Notes under the pieces: generated by a model
Seen by the model: only the letters and a program-made list of their open reading frames with translations
Told to the model about the DNA's origin: nothing
The model's database searches: none
Assembly (NCBI GenBank): GCA_009602725.1
Contig: WELB01000168.1
Location: 156,530 to 220,529 of the forward strand
DNA: 64,000 nt
From: Spirogloea muscicola
Lineage: Eukaryota; Streptophyta; Zygnematophyceae; Spirogloeales; Spirogloeaceae
Direction of reading: 5' to 3'
Part shown: positions 63,330 to 64,000 of the stretch, one piece after another
Layout of the letters: every line of letters begins with the position of its first letter
Numbering within the stretch: position 1 is the first letter of the stretch
Made by a program: the position numbers and the translations under genes

Positions 63330-64000
63330 GTATTGCCAATGCTCTGCAGTGCCACTCACTACTTTGCAGAGCAGACTGGAAAGATGTCATTAGGTTTGAT
63401 GTTTCAAGGCATGTGCAATTGCCTGTTCATATCTTTAATTTGGAAGCTGCCATGTCATGTCGGGAGAGCCTCGCATGCCATGTTAGCCTGTTGAGGTTGC
63501 AGGCGGGCACTGGCGCTTACCAAGGAGATGATGATCTGCTGCTAAGCACATATCACGATCTTATGGATTGCAGAAGCAATGCCGTTGGGAGACCGACCAT
63601 TGATTTGGCACTCTCTGCAACCAGGACTTTGGCTGTACTTTAAAGTGCAGGTAAGACAGGGAGTTCTCGGGAGTTCACAATCAGTAGCTCATTCATAGGA
63701 GTAGTTTGTATGATGATGACATGACGCTGCTTAGTGCTATATCATGCTACAGTCTTTTGCACGTCCTTCATTTGCTCCTGAGGAGTTGCATAAATGAGTC
63801 TCTAAGTGGTCAAGGTGGTGAAATCTGTCATTGTAAGAGAGCAGAGAGGTGCTGGTTGTGTGCTTATTGAGCAGTAATCGATGGTATTCTGAAGAGATGG
63901 TCTTCCTTTTCTGTTGGCCGACAGGTGCCTGAAAAGAATAGTACATTGCTTGTACAAATGAGACGCACCCGTGGCAGCACAATACTTTTCGTTCTTCCAC
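63330..64000. other. Probable intron/exon continuation of the EGF-domain gene
   Basis: AAAGTGCAG/GTAAGAC at about 63642-63657 looks like an exon end with donor. No domain is recognisable in the flanking frames, so I leave it unassigned. Confidence 0.3.

Overview
This window is nuclear DNA from a green alga (Chlorophyta; a trebouxiophyte-like genome is my guess, not shown). The evidence is intron-dense genes with GT-AG junctions, plant-type proteins (LPA1 for photosystem II assembly, a VAL/HSI2 B3-CW repressor, a plant-type MET1 methyltransferase, a DUF538 protein), GC-rich first exons, and no bacterial operon structure. It is a draft assembly: gaps of N lie at 10169-10524 and 47701-47867, single Ns lie at 17352 and 61585, and a sequencing-adapter remnant sits inside one gene.

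Genes in order: prohibitin (+, 13-2250); a VAL-like B3/CW/PHD-like chromatin repressor (-, about 10116-3399); LPA1 (+, 17299-20572), convergent with MET1/DNMT1 (-, 31160-20878); SEC23 of the COPII coat (-, 38183-33695), divergent from a DUF538 gene (+, 38597-39304); a renalase-like FAD oxidoreductase (+, 43042-45826), convergent with a glutaredoxin (-, about 47578-46350); a small Cys-rich protein (+, to 48160), divergent from the glutaredoxin across a gap; a winged-helix SAM methyltransferase (-, 50929-49321); a cytidine deaminase (+, 56305-58359); and part of an EGF-domain extracellular protein (+, about 62481 to beyond 63329). Most are housekeeping genes. The VAL repressor and MET1 both act in gene silencing, but nothing shows that they work as a local unit.

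The intergenic space (10.5-17.2, 31.5-31.9, 40.1-42.9, 51.0-54.1, 55.6-56.1 and 60.4-61.4 kb) is packed with 5'-truncated copies of a non-LTR retrotransposon family. Its protein ends in a zinc knuckle, a restriction-like endonuclease (RLE)-like domain, and then a conserved C-terminal domain that closes with L-L-T-R-G-Y and the stop codon. Downstream of the stop lie short 3' tails built round a GGGCTGG...CCAGCCC-type hairpin. At least seven tail types occur; they are often found alone, in tandem, or inserted into one another with 7-10 bp target-site duplications, and one is a roughly 36-bp tail scrap inside another copy's ORF. This element system, with its swappable hairpin tails and ultra-short insertions, is the most unusual thing in the window. 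A fossil LTR retrotransposon fragment (initiator-Met primer site at 54543) and an 87-bp inverted repeat (55140-55331) lie next to it.
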